A program made the translations under genes and the position numbers. A stretch of 64,000 bases of DNA, taken from NCBI RefSeq assembly GCF_030363035.1, contig NZ_JAUCMN010000003.1, forward strand, positions 310,001 through 374,000, read 5' to 3'. This stretch comes from Curtobacterium caseinilyticum. Lineage in GTDB: Bacteria; Actinomycetota; Actinomycetes; Actinomycetales; Microbacteriaceae. The notes below the pieces were generated by a model. That model made no database searches. It was not told where the DNA came from and saw nothing but the letters and a program-made list of their open reading frames with translations. Position 1 is the stretch's first letter, and each line of letters opens with the position of its first letter. Of this stretch, positions 44,307-52,655 are shown in pieces.

Positions 44307-45635
44307 ATGAGGTCCGGACGTCGCACGCTGCTCGCGCTCCTGGCCGCGTGCGTGACGCTCGGGGCGCTCGTCTCGTGCGCCGGGGCGCCCGCGGGCGACC
44401 GGAACGACGTCGTGACCACCGATCCCGTGATCTACCCGCTCTCCCTGCGCTACCCGGGCATCGACGTCGTCGCGGACGTGCCGTACGGGGCGGAGGACCT
44501 GCAGCGACTCGACGTCTGCCTGCCCCCGGACAGCGCGCCGGACACGACCGCGACACCGACGGCGACGACCGGCCCGTCGGACGGGTCCGGCGGATCCGAC
44601 GCGCGACGGGACCGTCCCGGGGGCGGCCGCCCCGCCGTCATGATGATCCACGGCGGGAGCTGGTCGCACGGCGACAAGGCCACCGCCGCCTACCGGGCGG
44701 TGTGCCAGTACCTGGCGTCCGAGGGCTTCGTGACCGTCAACGTCGACTACCGCCTCGCTCCGACCGACCCCTTCCCCGCGGGCCTCGACGACACACGGCG
44801 GGCGCTCGACTGGGTGTTCCGGCCGGCGACGCTCGAGACGTACGACATCGACCCGGACCGGGTGGGACTCTTCGGCGGCAGCGCCGGGGGGAACCTCGCC
44901 GCCATGCTCGCCGTCACCGACCACGAGTCCGCCGGGTGGGCGGAGGGCGACCGGGTGCGTGCCGTGGTGGACCTGAGCGGACCGACCGACCTGACGACGC
45001 GGTCGACCGAGCCGGACGGGGTCTCGGCGTCGTTCCAGCGGAAGCAGCTGCTGTACCTCGGGTGCCGGAGCTACGCCGACTGTCCGGCGGCACGGCAGGC
45101 GTCACCGGAGTACCACGTCACCGAGGACACCCCGCCGTTCTTCGTCGGGCACTCCACCGGCGAGTTCATCCCGCTGTGGGAGTCGCAGGACTTCGTCGCG
45201 ACGCTCCGGGAGCACGACGTGCCGGTGACGTTCGTCGCGGTCGAGGGCACGGCGCACTCGATCGCGCAGCTCGACCGCGCGATGAGCGAACGCGTCGTGG
45301 CGTTCCTGCACGCGCGCCTCGACTCCCCGCGACCGTGCCCCCGTGCGGGTGCCACCCGGACTCGGGCGTGCGGTGGTCGTCCGGCCCGCGCAGACTCGCT
45401 CTGTGACCGACACCACGACCCGTCCCGCTCGCCCCGTCACCGAGTGGCCGCACCGGACCTCGGTCCGGACCTACGCGGAGCTCCTGCTCGGGTTGTCGTT
45501 CACGGCCGCGGTGGCCTTCGGCGGGTACTCCGCGGCGACCGGGCACATGGCGATCGCCGCGCAGGGAGCCGCCGTGGTCTTCCTCGTCACCCTGACCTGC
45601 GTCGTCGTCTCCTGGTTCCGCGAGGTGGACGCTGA
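44307..45635 (+). CDS. Lipoprotein alpha/beta hydrolase (BD-FAE/carboxylesterase-like)
   Basis: The signal peptide ends in a lipobox (LVSC, Cys24), so the enzyme is anchored outside the membrane. The fold then shows the oxyanion motif MMIHGGSWSHGDKA (His115), YRLAPTDPFPAGLDD, nucleophile Ser192 in FGGSAGGNLAAML, and His317 in EGTAHSIAQ; the usual aspartate in HG..D is Glu286. The enzyme fold ends near residue 339, but the frame has no stop until 45635 and so runs about 100 residues of low-quality sequence through the next gene. Leaderless start (TAGCGT, 8 nt gap). The true C terminus may differ. Confidence 0.75.
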   Translation: MRSGRRTLLALLAACVTLGALVSCAGAPAGDRNDVVTTDPVIYPLSLRYPGIDVVADVPYGAEDLQRLDVCLPPDSAPDTTATPTATTGPSDGSGGSDARRDRPGGGRPAVMMIHGGSWSHGDKATAAYRAVCQYLASEGFVTVNVDYRLAPTDPFPAGLDDTRRALDWVFRPATLETYDIDPDRVGLFGGSAGGNLAAMLAVTDHESAGWAEGDRVRAVVDLSGPTDLTTRSTEPDGVSASFQRKQLLYLGCRSYADCPAARQASPEYHVTEDTPPFFVGHSTGEFIPLWESQDFVATLREHDVPVTFVAVEGTAHSIAQLDRAMSERVVAFLHARLDSPRPCPRAGATRTRACGGRPARADSLCDRHHDPSRSPRHRVAAPDLGPDLRGAPARVVVHGRGGLRRVLRGDRAHGDRRAGSRRGLPRHPDLRRRLLVPRGGR

Positions 45636-45657
45636 GGAGTCCGGCAGCCGCGACTGA
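45403..45657 (+). CDS. Small two-helix membrane protein
   Basis: 84 residues with two membrane helices (about 22-42 and 50-70: YAELLLGLSFTAAVAFGGYSAATG and AAQGAAVVFLVTLTCVVVSWF) and a charged end. GTG start with CAGACT ending 6 nt upstream. Coding is more credible than the overlapping hydrolase frame. Function unknown. Confidence 0.65.
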   Translation: MTDTTTRPARPVTEWPHRTSVRTYAELLLGLSFTAAVAFGGYSAATGHMAIAAQGAAVVFLVTLTCVVVSWFREVDAEESGSRD

Positions 45658-45807
45658 CGCGCGACCGCCGGACACGGCACGGCCAGGCACGACCCGGCAG
45701 AGCACGACACGGCACGAGCCTGCACGGCCCGGCCCGCGCCGGACCCGGCCCGGCACGGCCAAGCACGACCCGTGCAGAGCACGGCACCGCACGGCCCTGC
45801 CCGATCC

Positions 45808-45832
45808 GGTCCGGTCCGGTCCGGTCCGGTCC
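45808..45832. repeat. 5-bp tandem repeat (GGTCC x5)
   Basis: Five perfect GGTCC units in the 188-nt gap between the small membrane protein and the RND pump. The rest of the gap has degenerate CACGGC/GACCCG repeats and no gene. Confidence 0.85.
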
Positions 45833-45845
45833 AGCCCGCGCCGGA

Positions 45846-48800
45846 CTACCCGGCGCTCGGTGCGCTCTCCTGCAGCCCGCCCTGCTCCCCACCCGGGTGC
45901 TCCCCCGGGTGCTCCGCAGCGTCCCGCGCGGCCCGCCGGTCGGCCCGACGCTCCCGGAAGCCCTCGACCACCGAGTAGAGCGCCGGCAGCACCACGAGGG
46001 TCAGCAGCGTCGAGGACACCAGGCCGCCGATGACCACGAGTGCGAGCGGCTGCGAGATGAACCCCGACTTGCCGGTCAGCCCGACCGCCATCGGCAGCAG
46101 CGCGAAGATCGTCGCGAGCGCCGTCATGAGGATCGGCCGCAGTCGGCGCGTGGCGCCCTCGATGAGCGCTTCGCGGACGCGGAGCCCGCGACGTCGGTAC
46201 TGGTTGACGAGGTCGATGAGCACGATCGCGTTCGTCACGACGATGCCGACGAGCATGAGCAGACCGATCAGCGACGCCACCCCGAGCGGGATGCCCGTGA
46301 CGATCTGCAACAGCAGCGCACCCGTCGCCGCGAAGGGGATCGACAGCAGCAGCATGATCGGCTGCAGCAGGCTCCGGAAGGTCGCCACCATGATCACGTA
46401 GACGATGAGCACGGCGACCAGCACGGCGAGCAGCAGCTGGCTGAACGCTGACGACTGGCTCGACGCGACGCCGCCGATCGTCGCCGAGGCGCCCTTCGGC
46501 AGGTCGAGGCCGTCGACGGCCTGCGTGACGTTCTGTACCGCTTGGCCCAGGTTCGTCGAGTCCGGCGTCACGGTGATCGTCGCGGTGCGCACGGCGTCCG
46601 AGGTCGTGATCGTCGTCGGGCCGTCGGACTGCTCGACCGTCGCGACGTCGGACAGCGGGACGTCGCCGCTCGCAGTCGGGATCGACAGCGACCGCAGCGC
46701 GTCGACCGTGGTCGGGGGCTCCGGGTCGGCGATGTACACGTCGAGCGTGGCGTCGTCGATCTCGACGCTGCCGGTGTCCCGCGGCGAGACCGCGGCGGCG
46801 ACGATCCCGCCGACCTGGGTCTCGGTGAGCCCGCGTTCGGCGGCCTTGCTCCGGTCGACCTTCACCGCCAGGTACGGCTCGGCAGCGGACAGGTTGCTCG
46901 TCGCGCCGGTCGTGCCGTCGACGCCGCGCATCTCGGTCAGGACCTTCTCGGCCGCCGTCTGCAGCTCGGCCTGGGTGGGCGCGGTCACGTCGACCTCGAT
47001 GTCGCTCGAGCCGCCGAACCCGCCGCCGGCTGACGACAGGTTCACCTCGCCCACGCCGTCGATCTCCCCGATGCGGTCACGGGCGGTCGACTGGATCGTC
47101 GTCTGGTCGGCTCCGGCGTCGGTCGTGACGTTGTACTGGACCGAGGCCGAGGCCCCGCCACCGAAGGCCGCCTGGATCGACTGGCCGCTCGAGCCGATCG
47201 TGGTCTGCACGGTCTCGACGCCGGAGACGTCCCGGAGCACGCCCTCGACCTTGCGCGCGGCGTCGGACTGCTCGTCGAGACTCGTGCCGGGCTCGAGGTC
47301 CTGCGTCACCGTGAAGGTGTTCTGCCCGGAGTCGCCGAGGTAGTTCGTCTTCACGAACGGCACGGCCGCGGCGGTCCCGCCGAGCACGAGCAGGGCGAGC
47401 ACGAGGACGAGCGCCGGACGGCCGACCGCCCACCGCAGCACGGGCAGGTACCCGCGGCGCAGCCGGTCGGAGGTGCCCGCGTCGTGCAGGTCGGCGGCGG
47501 AGGCGAGCGCAGCGGTGCCGGTACCGGACTCGGCACCGGCGGACGACGTACCGGCAGCCGAAGCCCCGGCAGCCGACGCCTCGGCAGCCGACGTACCACC
47601 AGCCGACGTACCGGCAGACGACGCCGCGGCAGCCGACGCCCCGGCGGCGCGTCGCTCGCCGTGTCCGGCCCGCCGGTCCGCCTTCGGCGCCCGGAGCCAC
47701 CAGTACGCGAGCACGGGCACGATCGTCAGGGACACGAGCAGCGACGCGATCAGGGCCATCGTGACGGTGAGCGCGAAGGGGCGGAAGAGCTCGCCGACGA
47801 GCTCCGCGACGAAGGCCACCGGCAGGAAGACCGCCACGGTGGTGAGCGTCGACGCGGTGACGGCGCCGGCGACCTCGCGCACGGCATCGAGCACCGCGCG
47901 GCCGCGGTCGACCCCGGGTTGCAGGTGTCGCTTGATGTTCTCGATCACCACGATCGAGTCGTCGACCACGCGGCCGATCGCGATCGTCAGTGCCGCGAGC
48001 GTGATGATGTTGAGCGTGTAGCCCGCGGCCTGCATGCCGATCGCCGCGAGCAGCACCGAGGTCGGGATCGAGATCGCGGTGACCAGCGTGGACCGCCAGG
48101 ACAGCAGGAACACCAGGATCACGACGACCGCGAAGCCGAGGCCGAGCAGGCCCTCCTCGGCCAGGGAGTCGATGGACTGCTGGATGTAGGGCGCCTGGTC
48201 GAACACGACCGTGAACTGCGGGTTCCCGGCGACCTTCGCCTCGATGCCGGGCAGGGCGTCCTTCACCGTCTCCGAGACGTCGACGGTGTTCGCCTCCTGC
48301 GTCTTCGTGATGGCGATGGTCAGCGCGGTCTCGCCGTCGACGCGGCTGATCGACGTCCGCGGCGACTCCTCGATCTGCACGGTCGCGACGTCACCGAGCG
48401 AGGTCGGCGTGGAGGCCGTGCTCGCGCCCGTCCCGCCGGTCGCGCCGGTCCCACCGGTCGTGCCGGTCGCGCCGGTCCCGGCAGCGGTGCCGCCGGCGGT
48501 CCCGTCGCCGGACCCGGCAGCGCCCGTGCCGGTCGCCGATCCCGTGCTGCCGGGTGCACCGGCTGCCGCTCCGGACCCCGTCGCGGCACCGCCCGCACCA
48601 GGGCCGCCTGTCGACGACGAGGAAGCCGACGATCCGCTCGACGCCGTCAGGGGCAACCCGCGGATGTCGTCGAGGGACGCGATGCGCTGCCCGGTCTGCA
48701 CCGAGAGCGTCGTGCCGTCCTGCGTGATGGTGCCGCCCGGGATCAGCGTCCCGTTGTCGTCGAGGGCGTCCGAGATCGACTGCGTGGTCAGCCCGCGGGA

Positions 48801-49373
48801 GGCCAGCTCGTCCTCGTTCGGGGTGATCACCACGCGCCGGCCCGGGTTGCCGAAGACGTCGGCCTGGCGGACCCCGTCGAGCTTCTCGAGGTCGGGGACC
48901 GCGGTCGCGTTCAGCCGGTCGACGAGCTGCTCCTGGTTGCCCGAGGCGGTGACCGCGAGCTGCAGCACCGGCAGGTCGTCGAAGGACCCGGTGACGATCT
49001 GGGTCTGCACGGTGTCCGGCAGCGACAACGCGTTCACCGCGGTCTGGATCTTGTCCTCGGCACTCGCCAGGTTCGACCCGTAGTCGAACGACGCGGACAC
49101 GACGCTCTGCCCGGTGGACGACGTCGCGCTCGTCGACTCGAGGTCCGGCACGACCTGGATCGCCTGCTCGATCTTCGTCGAGACGTCGTTCGACACGACC
49201 TCCGGGGTGGCGCCGGGGTAGGCGCTGACGATCGCCACCTGGGGGAACTGGACGCTCGGGATGAGCTCCTGCTTGAGGTTCGTCAACGCGATGCCGCCGA
49301 ACACCGCGACGACGATCGTGACGAGCGCGATCAGGGCACGGTTGCGGAGGCTGAAGACCGAGAGGAAGTGCAC
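45846..49373 (-). CDS. AcrB-like RND family transporter with low-complexity inserts
   Basis: A 1175-residue proton-driven RND pump of the AcrB/HAE type: FSLRNRALIALVTIVVAVFGGIALTNLKQELIPSVQFPQ at the start, the proton-relay aspartates in GRVVDDSIVVIENIKRHL, and FRSLLQPIMLLLSIPFAATGALLL plus GIVVTNAIVLIDLVNQYR in the second half. Two inserts are unusual: about 90 residues of Gly/Thr/Ala repeats (TGSATGTGAAGSGDGTAGGT) in the first porter loop and about 50 residues of AGASAAGTSSAG-type sequence between the halves. No membrane-fusion partner gene is adjacent. GTG start with GAGGAT ending 6 nt before it. Confidence 0.92.
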   Translation of the reverse strand: MHFLSVFSLRNRALIALVTIVVAVFGGIALTNLKQELIPSVQFPQVAIVSAYPGATPEVVSNDVSTKIEQAIQVVPDLESTSATSSTGQSVVSASFDYGSNLASAEDKIQTAVNALSLPDTVQTQIVTGSFDDLPVLQLAVTASGNQEQLVDRLNATAVPDLEKLDGVRQADVFGNPGRRVVITPNEDELASRGLTTQSISDALDDNGTLIPGGTITQDGTTLSVQTGQRIASLDDIRGLPLTASSGSSASSSSTGGPGAGGAATGSGAAAGAPGSTGSATGTGAAGSGDGTAGGTAAGTGATGTTGGTGATGGTGASTASTPTSLGDVATVQIEESPRTSISRVDGETALTIAITKTQEANTVDVSETVKDALPGIEAKVAGNPQFTVVFDQAPYIQQSIDSLAEEGLLGLGFAVVVILVFLLSWRSTLVTAISIPTSVLLAAIGMQAAGYTLNIITLAALTIAIGRVVDDSIVVIENIKRHLQPGVDRGRAVLDAVREVAGAVTASTLTTVAVFLPVAFVAELVGELFRPFALTVTMALIASLLVSLTIVPVLAYWWLRAPKADRRAGHGERRAAGASAAAASSAGTSAGGTSAAEASAAGASAAGTSSAGAESGTGTAALASAADLHDAGTSDRLRRGYLPVLRWAVGRPALVLVLALLVLGGTAAAVPFVKTNYLGDSGQNTFTVTQDLEPGTSLDEQSDAARKVEGVLRDVSGVETVQTTIGSSGQSIQAAFGGGASASVQYNVTTDAGADQTTIQSTARDRIGEIDGVGEVNLSSAGGGFGGSSDIEVDVTAPTQAELQTAAEKVLTEMRGVDGTTGATSNLSAAEPYLAVKVDRSKAAERGLTETQVGGIVAAAVSPRDTGSVEIDDATLDVYIADPEPPTTVDALRSLSIPTASGDVPLSDVATVEQSDGPTTITTSDAVRTATITVTPDSTNLGQAVQNVTQAVDGLDLPKGASATIGGVASSQSSAFSQLLLAVLVAVLIVYVIMVATFRSLLQPIMLLLSIPFAATGALLLQIVTGIPLGVASLIGLLMLVGIVVTNAIVLIDLVNQYRRRGLRVREALIEGATRRLRPILMTALATIFALLPMAVGLTGKSGFISQPLALVVIGGLVSSTLLTLVVLPALYSVVEGFRERRADRRAARDAAEHPGEHPGGEQGGLQESAPSAG

Positions 49374-49419
49374 CCGCCGATCCTCGCAGTCCCACCTGCG
49401 AACGGGACCGGCCCGGAGG

Positions 49420-50871
49420 TCACACCACCGCGGCGAGCGACCCCCGCGTCCCCGTCCCCTCGCCCCCGACCCGGGCCCACGCCCGTTCGAGCACGTCGAC
49501 CAACCGCTCCCGGTCCGCCGCGCCCATCGTGTACGGCACGCGCAGGAACCGCTCGAAGCCCCCGTCCGGCCCGAACACCCCGCCCGACGCGAGCACGACA
49601 CCCTCGGCCCGTGCCGCGAGCACGAGCGCGCTCGACACCGGGCGTCCGAGCCCGACCCACGTCGTCAACCCGCCCGCCGGGGACGGGACGTCCCACTCGG
49701 GCAGCCGCGTCCGGAGCGCGGCCACGACGTCGTCGCGACCGGCGCGCAGGAACGTGCGCCGCACCTCCAGGACGGCAGCCGTCCGCGGGACCAGCTCCCG
49801 CGCGACCAACTGGTCGAGCACGGGCGTACCGAGGTCGCCCGTCGGGCGGGCGAGCAGCAGACGTTGGAGCAGGTCGGGTGCGGCCCGGACCCAGCCGATC
49901 CGCAGGCCGCCCCAGAACACCTTGGCCGCCGAGCCGATCATGACCACGGACGCCCCGCTCGGGTCGGCAGCGGCGAGCGGCGGGGCGGGCTCGCCGTCGA
50001 TGCGGAGCTCACCCATCGTCTCGTCGGCGACCACGGTGGTGCCGGTCGACGCCGCGACCGACAGGAGCACGTCCCGCGTGGCCGCGGACATCGTCGCCCC
50101 GGTGGGGTTGTGCAGCTCCGGCATGACGTACGCGACGGCCGGGGCGGTCCGACGCAGGGTCGTCTCGAGCGCCGCCGCGTCCCAGCCGGTCCGTGCGTCG
50201 ACGGGGACGCCCACGAGGCGACCGCCGACCTCACGGAAGGCCTCGTGTGCGTGCGGGTACGTCGGCGACTCGACCAGGACGGCATCGCCGCGGCGCACGA
50301 GCACGCGGGCGAGCAGGGCGATCGCGTGCTGCGCGCCGATGGTGACGACGACCTGGGACGGGTCGGTCGGCAGCCCGCGCTCGGTGTAGCGCCGAGCGAT
50401 CGCGGCACGCAGGCCGGGGTCGCCGACCGTGTCGTACCCGATGCCGGCGAGCGCCGCGGGGACGTGGCGGACGGCGCGCTCGACGGCCTCGGCGACCTCG
50501 GGGGCCGCGTGCAGGGCTGCCTTCCGGAGGTCGAGCAGGTCGCCCTCGACGACTCCGCCGAGGCGCTCGGGGTCCGGTCGACCCGCGAGATCGCGCGGCA
50601 GGTGCACCACGCTGCCGGAGCCGCGCAGCGAGACGAGGAAGCCGTCCTCGCGGAGCCGCGCGTACGCGTTCGCGACCGTGGTGCGCGAGACGCCGAGCGC
50701 CTCGGCGAGCCCGCGCTCGGCGGGCAGTCGGGCACCGAGCGGCACCCGCCCGTCGATGACGAGGACACGGAGCGCGTCCGACAGCGCCTCGTACGCGGGG
50801 GCACCGGCGCCGACGCGCCAGTCGGTGAGCAGGAGGGCGGCGGAGCGCGCGCTCAGCAGGACGGTCGACAC
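49420..50871 (-). CDS. MocR-type GntR/aminotransferase transcriptional regulator (YczR-like)
   Basis: 483 residues: an N-terminal GntR winged helix (ERGLAEALGVSRTTVANAYARLREDGFLVSLRGSGSVV) joined to a fold-type I aminotransferase domain with the PLP lysine in IGSAAKVFWGGLRIGW and MPELHNPTGATMS. MocR proteins use PLP as an effector. It is divergent from a YczE-type membrane protein gene with an ATTGGC/GCCAAT inverted repeat between them, the arrangement known for YczR-YczE. GTG start; TACGGT ends 6 nt before it. Confidence 0.9.
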   Translation of the reverse strand: MSTVLLSARSAALLLTDWRVGAGAPAYEALSDALRVLVIDGRVPLGARLPAERGLAEALGVSRTTVANAYARLREDGFLVSLRGSGSVVHLPRDLAGRPDPERLGGVVEGDLLDLRKAALHAAPEVAEAVERAVRHVPAALAGIGYDTVGDPGLRAAIARRYTERGLPTDPSQVVVTIGAQHAIALLARVLVRRGDAVLVESPTYPHAHEAFREVGGRLVGVPVDARTGWDAAALETTLRRTAPAVAYVMPELHNPTGATMSAATRDVLLSVAASTGTTVVADETMGELRIDGEPAPPLAAADPSGASVVMIGSAAKVFWGGLRIGWVRAAPDLLQRLLLARPTGDLGTPVLDQLVARELVPRTAAVLEVRRTFLRAGRDDVVAALRTRLPEWDVPSPAGGLTTWVGLGRPVSSALVLAARAEGVVLASGGVFGPDGGFERFLRVPYTMGAADRERLVDVLERAWARVGGEGTGTRGSLAAVV

Positions 50872-50888
50872 GGATCCACCGTAGGCGG

Positions 50889-50913
50889 ATTGGCTCTCGA
50901 CCACCAGGCCAAT
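50889..50913. promoter_or_regulatory. MocR-type operator ATTGGC-N13-GCCAAT
   Basis: Inverted repeat between the divergent MocR and YczE genes, 18 nt from the regulator start and 20 nt from the yczE start. ATTGG/CCAAT boxes are the pattern reported for YczR-type MocR regulators. Confidence 0.6.
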
Positions 50914-50932
50914 CGTACGGGACCATCGGGGC

Positions 50933-52288
50933 GTGTCCCGCTCCACTGCGCTCGCCCTCCGGTCCGTACAGCTCCTCGTCGGCCTGTTCCTCTACGGCGC
51001 CTCGACCGCACTGCAGGTCCGCGCCGTGGTCGGGGTCGGCTCGTGGACGGTGCTGACCCAGGGCCTCGAGAACGTGCTGCCCTGGTCGTTCGGCGTCATC
51101 ACGGTCGTGTCGAGCATCGTGATCCTGCTGCTCTGGATCCCCCTCCGCCAGAAGCCCGGCATCGGCACGCTCTGCAACGTCCTGGCGATCGGGCCGTCCG
51201 CCGACCTGGTGCTCTGGCTCGTGCCGGAGCCGCACGGCCTGGTCCCCCGCATCCTGCTGTTCGCGGCGGGCCTGGCGCTGCTCGCGGTCGCGACCGCCTG
51301 CTACATCGGCGCGGGCCTCGGGACCGGTGCGCGCGACGGCCTGATGGTCGGCCTGCACGAGCGGTTCGGCTGGCCGCTCTGGCTCGCCCGGACCGTCATC
51401 GAGGTCACGGTCGTCGTGGTCGGCTGGCTGCTCGGCGGCGACGTCGGCATCGGGACGGTGGTCGCCGCGTTCGCGATCGGCCCGATGGTGCAGCCGCTCA
51501 TGCCGCTCTTCCGCCGCCTGCCGTGGTCGCCGCAGCGGACGGACACGCGGGCCGTCCGGGAGGCTCACCCCACCCCCGCCACGTCGGCCGGCCGGGAGGC
51601 GCGCCCCACCCCCGCCACACCGCCCCGCTCGGCAGACGTGGCCGCGACCGGCGTCGGTGGAGCAGGAACCGTCGAGTACGGCAGCGCACCCGACAGTTCC
51701 TGCTCCACCGAGGGCCCAGCACCCGCCGCCGCACCCGTGACATGTGCGGACTCGCGATGTATCGTGATTCCCACAACGCGATACATCGCGAGTTCGAGGA
51801 GGCAACATGGCCCAGGAGAAGTGGCTCGTCGAGGAGCCCAAGGTGATCGACACCGGCATCGTCCGCGCCCTGCGCGTCGGGCTCGCCGGCGGACAGGTGG
51901 ACGTCGTCGCGCACGACGAACCGACCGCCCGGGTGGAGGTGCACAGCGTGTCCGGCAAGGCCCTGAAGATCGAGCTCGACGGCGACACGCTGACGATCGA
52001 CCACCCCCAGATCCGATGGGACGACCCGGTCGGCTTCCTGCGGTCGTTCCGCGGGCGCGAGACCGCCGACGTCAGCGTCCTCGTGCCGCGCGACGCCCGC
52101 GTGACCGTCGGCGTCGTGTCCGCCGGTGCGCTGCTCTCGGGGACGAACCGCGGTGCCGCGGTGAACACCGTGTCGGGCGACGTGGTCGTCGACGGCCTCT
52201 CGGGCGACCTCGCCGTGCACGCCGTCTCCGGGTCGACGACGGTCCGCGACCTCGACGGCGAGCTGACCGTCCGCACGGTCTCCGGTGA
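50933..52288 (+). CDS. YczE/YyaS/YitT family membrane protein (frame overruns next gene)
   Basis: About 200 N-terminal residues form the YczE fold with five to six membrane helices (QLLVGLFLYGASTALQVRAVVGVGSWTVL, GTLCNVLAIGPSADLVLWL, YIGAGLGTGARDGLMVGLHERFGWPLWLARTVIEV, GTVVAAFAIGPMVQPLMPLFRRL). The conserved part ends near 51560, but no in-frame stop occurs until 52288, so the frame passes through a repeat, a large hairpin and half of the DUF4097 gene. The extension is not credible protein; the natural stop may have been lost or a frameshift lies near 51550-51650. Function of YczE proteins is unknown; they pair with MocR regulators. Confidence 0.65.
   Translation: MSRSTALALRSVQLLVGLFLYGASTALQVRAVVGVGSWTVLTQGLENVLPWSFGVITVVSSIVILLLWIPLRQKPGIGTLCNVLAIGPSADLVLWLVPEPHGLVPRILLFAAGLALLAVATACYIGAGLGTGARDGLMVGLHERFGWPLWLARTVIEVTVVVVGWLLGGDVGIGTVVAAFAIGPMVQPLMPLFRRLPWSPQRTDTRAVREAHPTPATSAGREARPTPATPPRSADVAATGVGGAGTVEYGSAPDSSCSTEGPAPAAAPVTCADSRCIVIPTTRYIASSRRQHGPGEVARRGAQGDRHRHRPRPARRARRRTGGRRRARRTDRPGGGAQRVRQGPEDRARRRHADDRPPPDPMGRPGRLPAVVPRARDRRRQRPRAARRPRDRRRRVRRCAALGDEPRCRGEHRVGRRGRRRPLGRPRRARRLRVDDGPRPRRRADRPHGLR
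51655..51710 (+). terminator. Large hairpin downstream of the YczE domain
   Basis: Perfect 15-bp arms CGGTGGAGCAGGAAC (51655-51669) and complement (51696-51710), extended inward by four more pairs after one mismatch. It is preceded by two copies of CCGGGAGGC..CCCCACCCCCGCCAC (about 51558 and 51592). Its position suggests that transcription of yczE ends here. Confidence 0.7.
51751..51792. promoter_or_regulatory. PadR-type operator CTCGCGATGTATCG-N14-CGATACATCGCGAG
   Basis: A perfect inverted repeat with 14-bp arms, ending 14 nt before the DUF4097 start and overlapping the likely promoter. The ATGTATCG/CGATACAT core resembles known PadR sites. The PadR gene is the second gene of the operon it precedes, so autoregulation is expected. 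GGAGG lies between the operator and the ATG. Confidence 0.7.
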
Positions 52289-52655
52289 CGTCGTCGCGAC
52301 CGGCGCGATCCCGCGCTTCTCGGCCGACGGGGTGAACGCCGACGTCGTGCTCGACCTGCAGGGCACGCCCGACTCCGCGCGGGTGAACACCGTGTCCGGC
52401 TCGGTCAGCGTCCGGCTCGAGGACGGCGTCCCCTACCGCTGCACGGTCAGCACCGCGTCCGGCAAGCTCCAGTTCGACGACTCCGAGATCCGTGGCGTCC
52501 GGGGCTCGTACGTCAAGCAGGGCGGTGACCTGTCGGGGCAGTGGCTCGACCTCAAGGTGAACTCGGTCTCCGGCGACATCGCGGTCCTGCACGCACCGCC
52601 GGCGCCCACGACCACCACCACGGACACCGCGGCGGACTCGGAGGTCGTCGAATGA
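51807..52655 (+). CDS. DUF4097 beta-repeat protein
   Basis: A 282-residue protein made of repeated beta strands with the phrase NTVSGDV/VHSVSG/HAVSGST/RTVSGDV recurring about every 18-25 residues, typical of the DUF4097 right-handed solenoid. No signal peptide or membrane helix is visible, so it is probably cytoplasmic or membrane-associated. It is translationally coupled to padR (ATGA). Function unknown; the pairing with PadR is common in actinobacteria. Confidence 0.87.
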   Translation: MAQEKWLVEEPKVIDTGIVRALRVGLAGGQVDVVAHDEPTARVEVHSVSGKALKIELDGDTLTIDHPQIRWDDPVGFLRSFRGRETADVSVLVPRDARVTVGVVSAGALLSGTNRGAAVNTVSGDVVVDGLSGDLAVHAVSGSTTVRDLDGELTVRTVSGDVVATGAIPRFSADGVNADVVLDLQGTPDSARVNTVSGSVSVRLEDGVPYRCTVSTASGKLQFDDSEIRGVRGSYVKQGGDLSGQWLDLKVNSVSGDIAVLHAPPAPTTTTTDTAADSEVVE

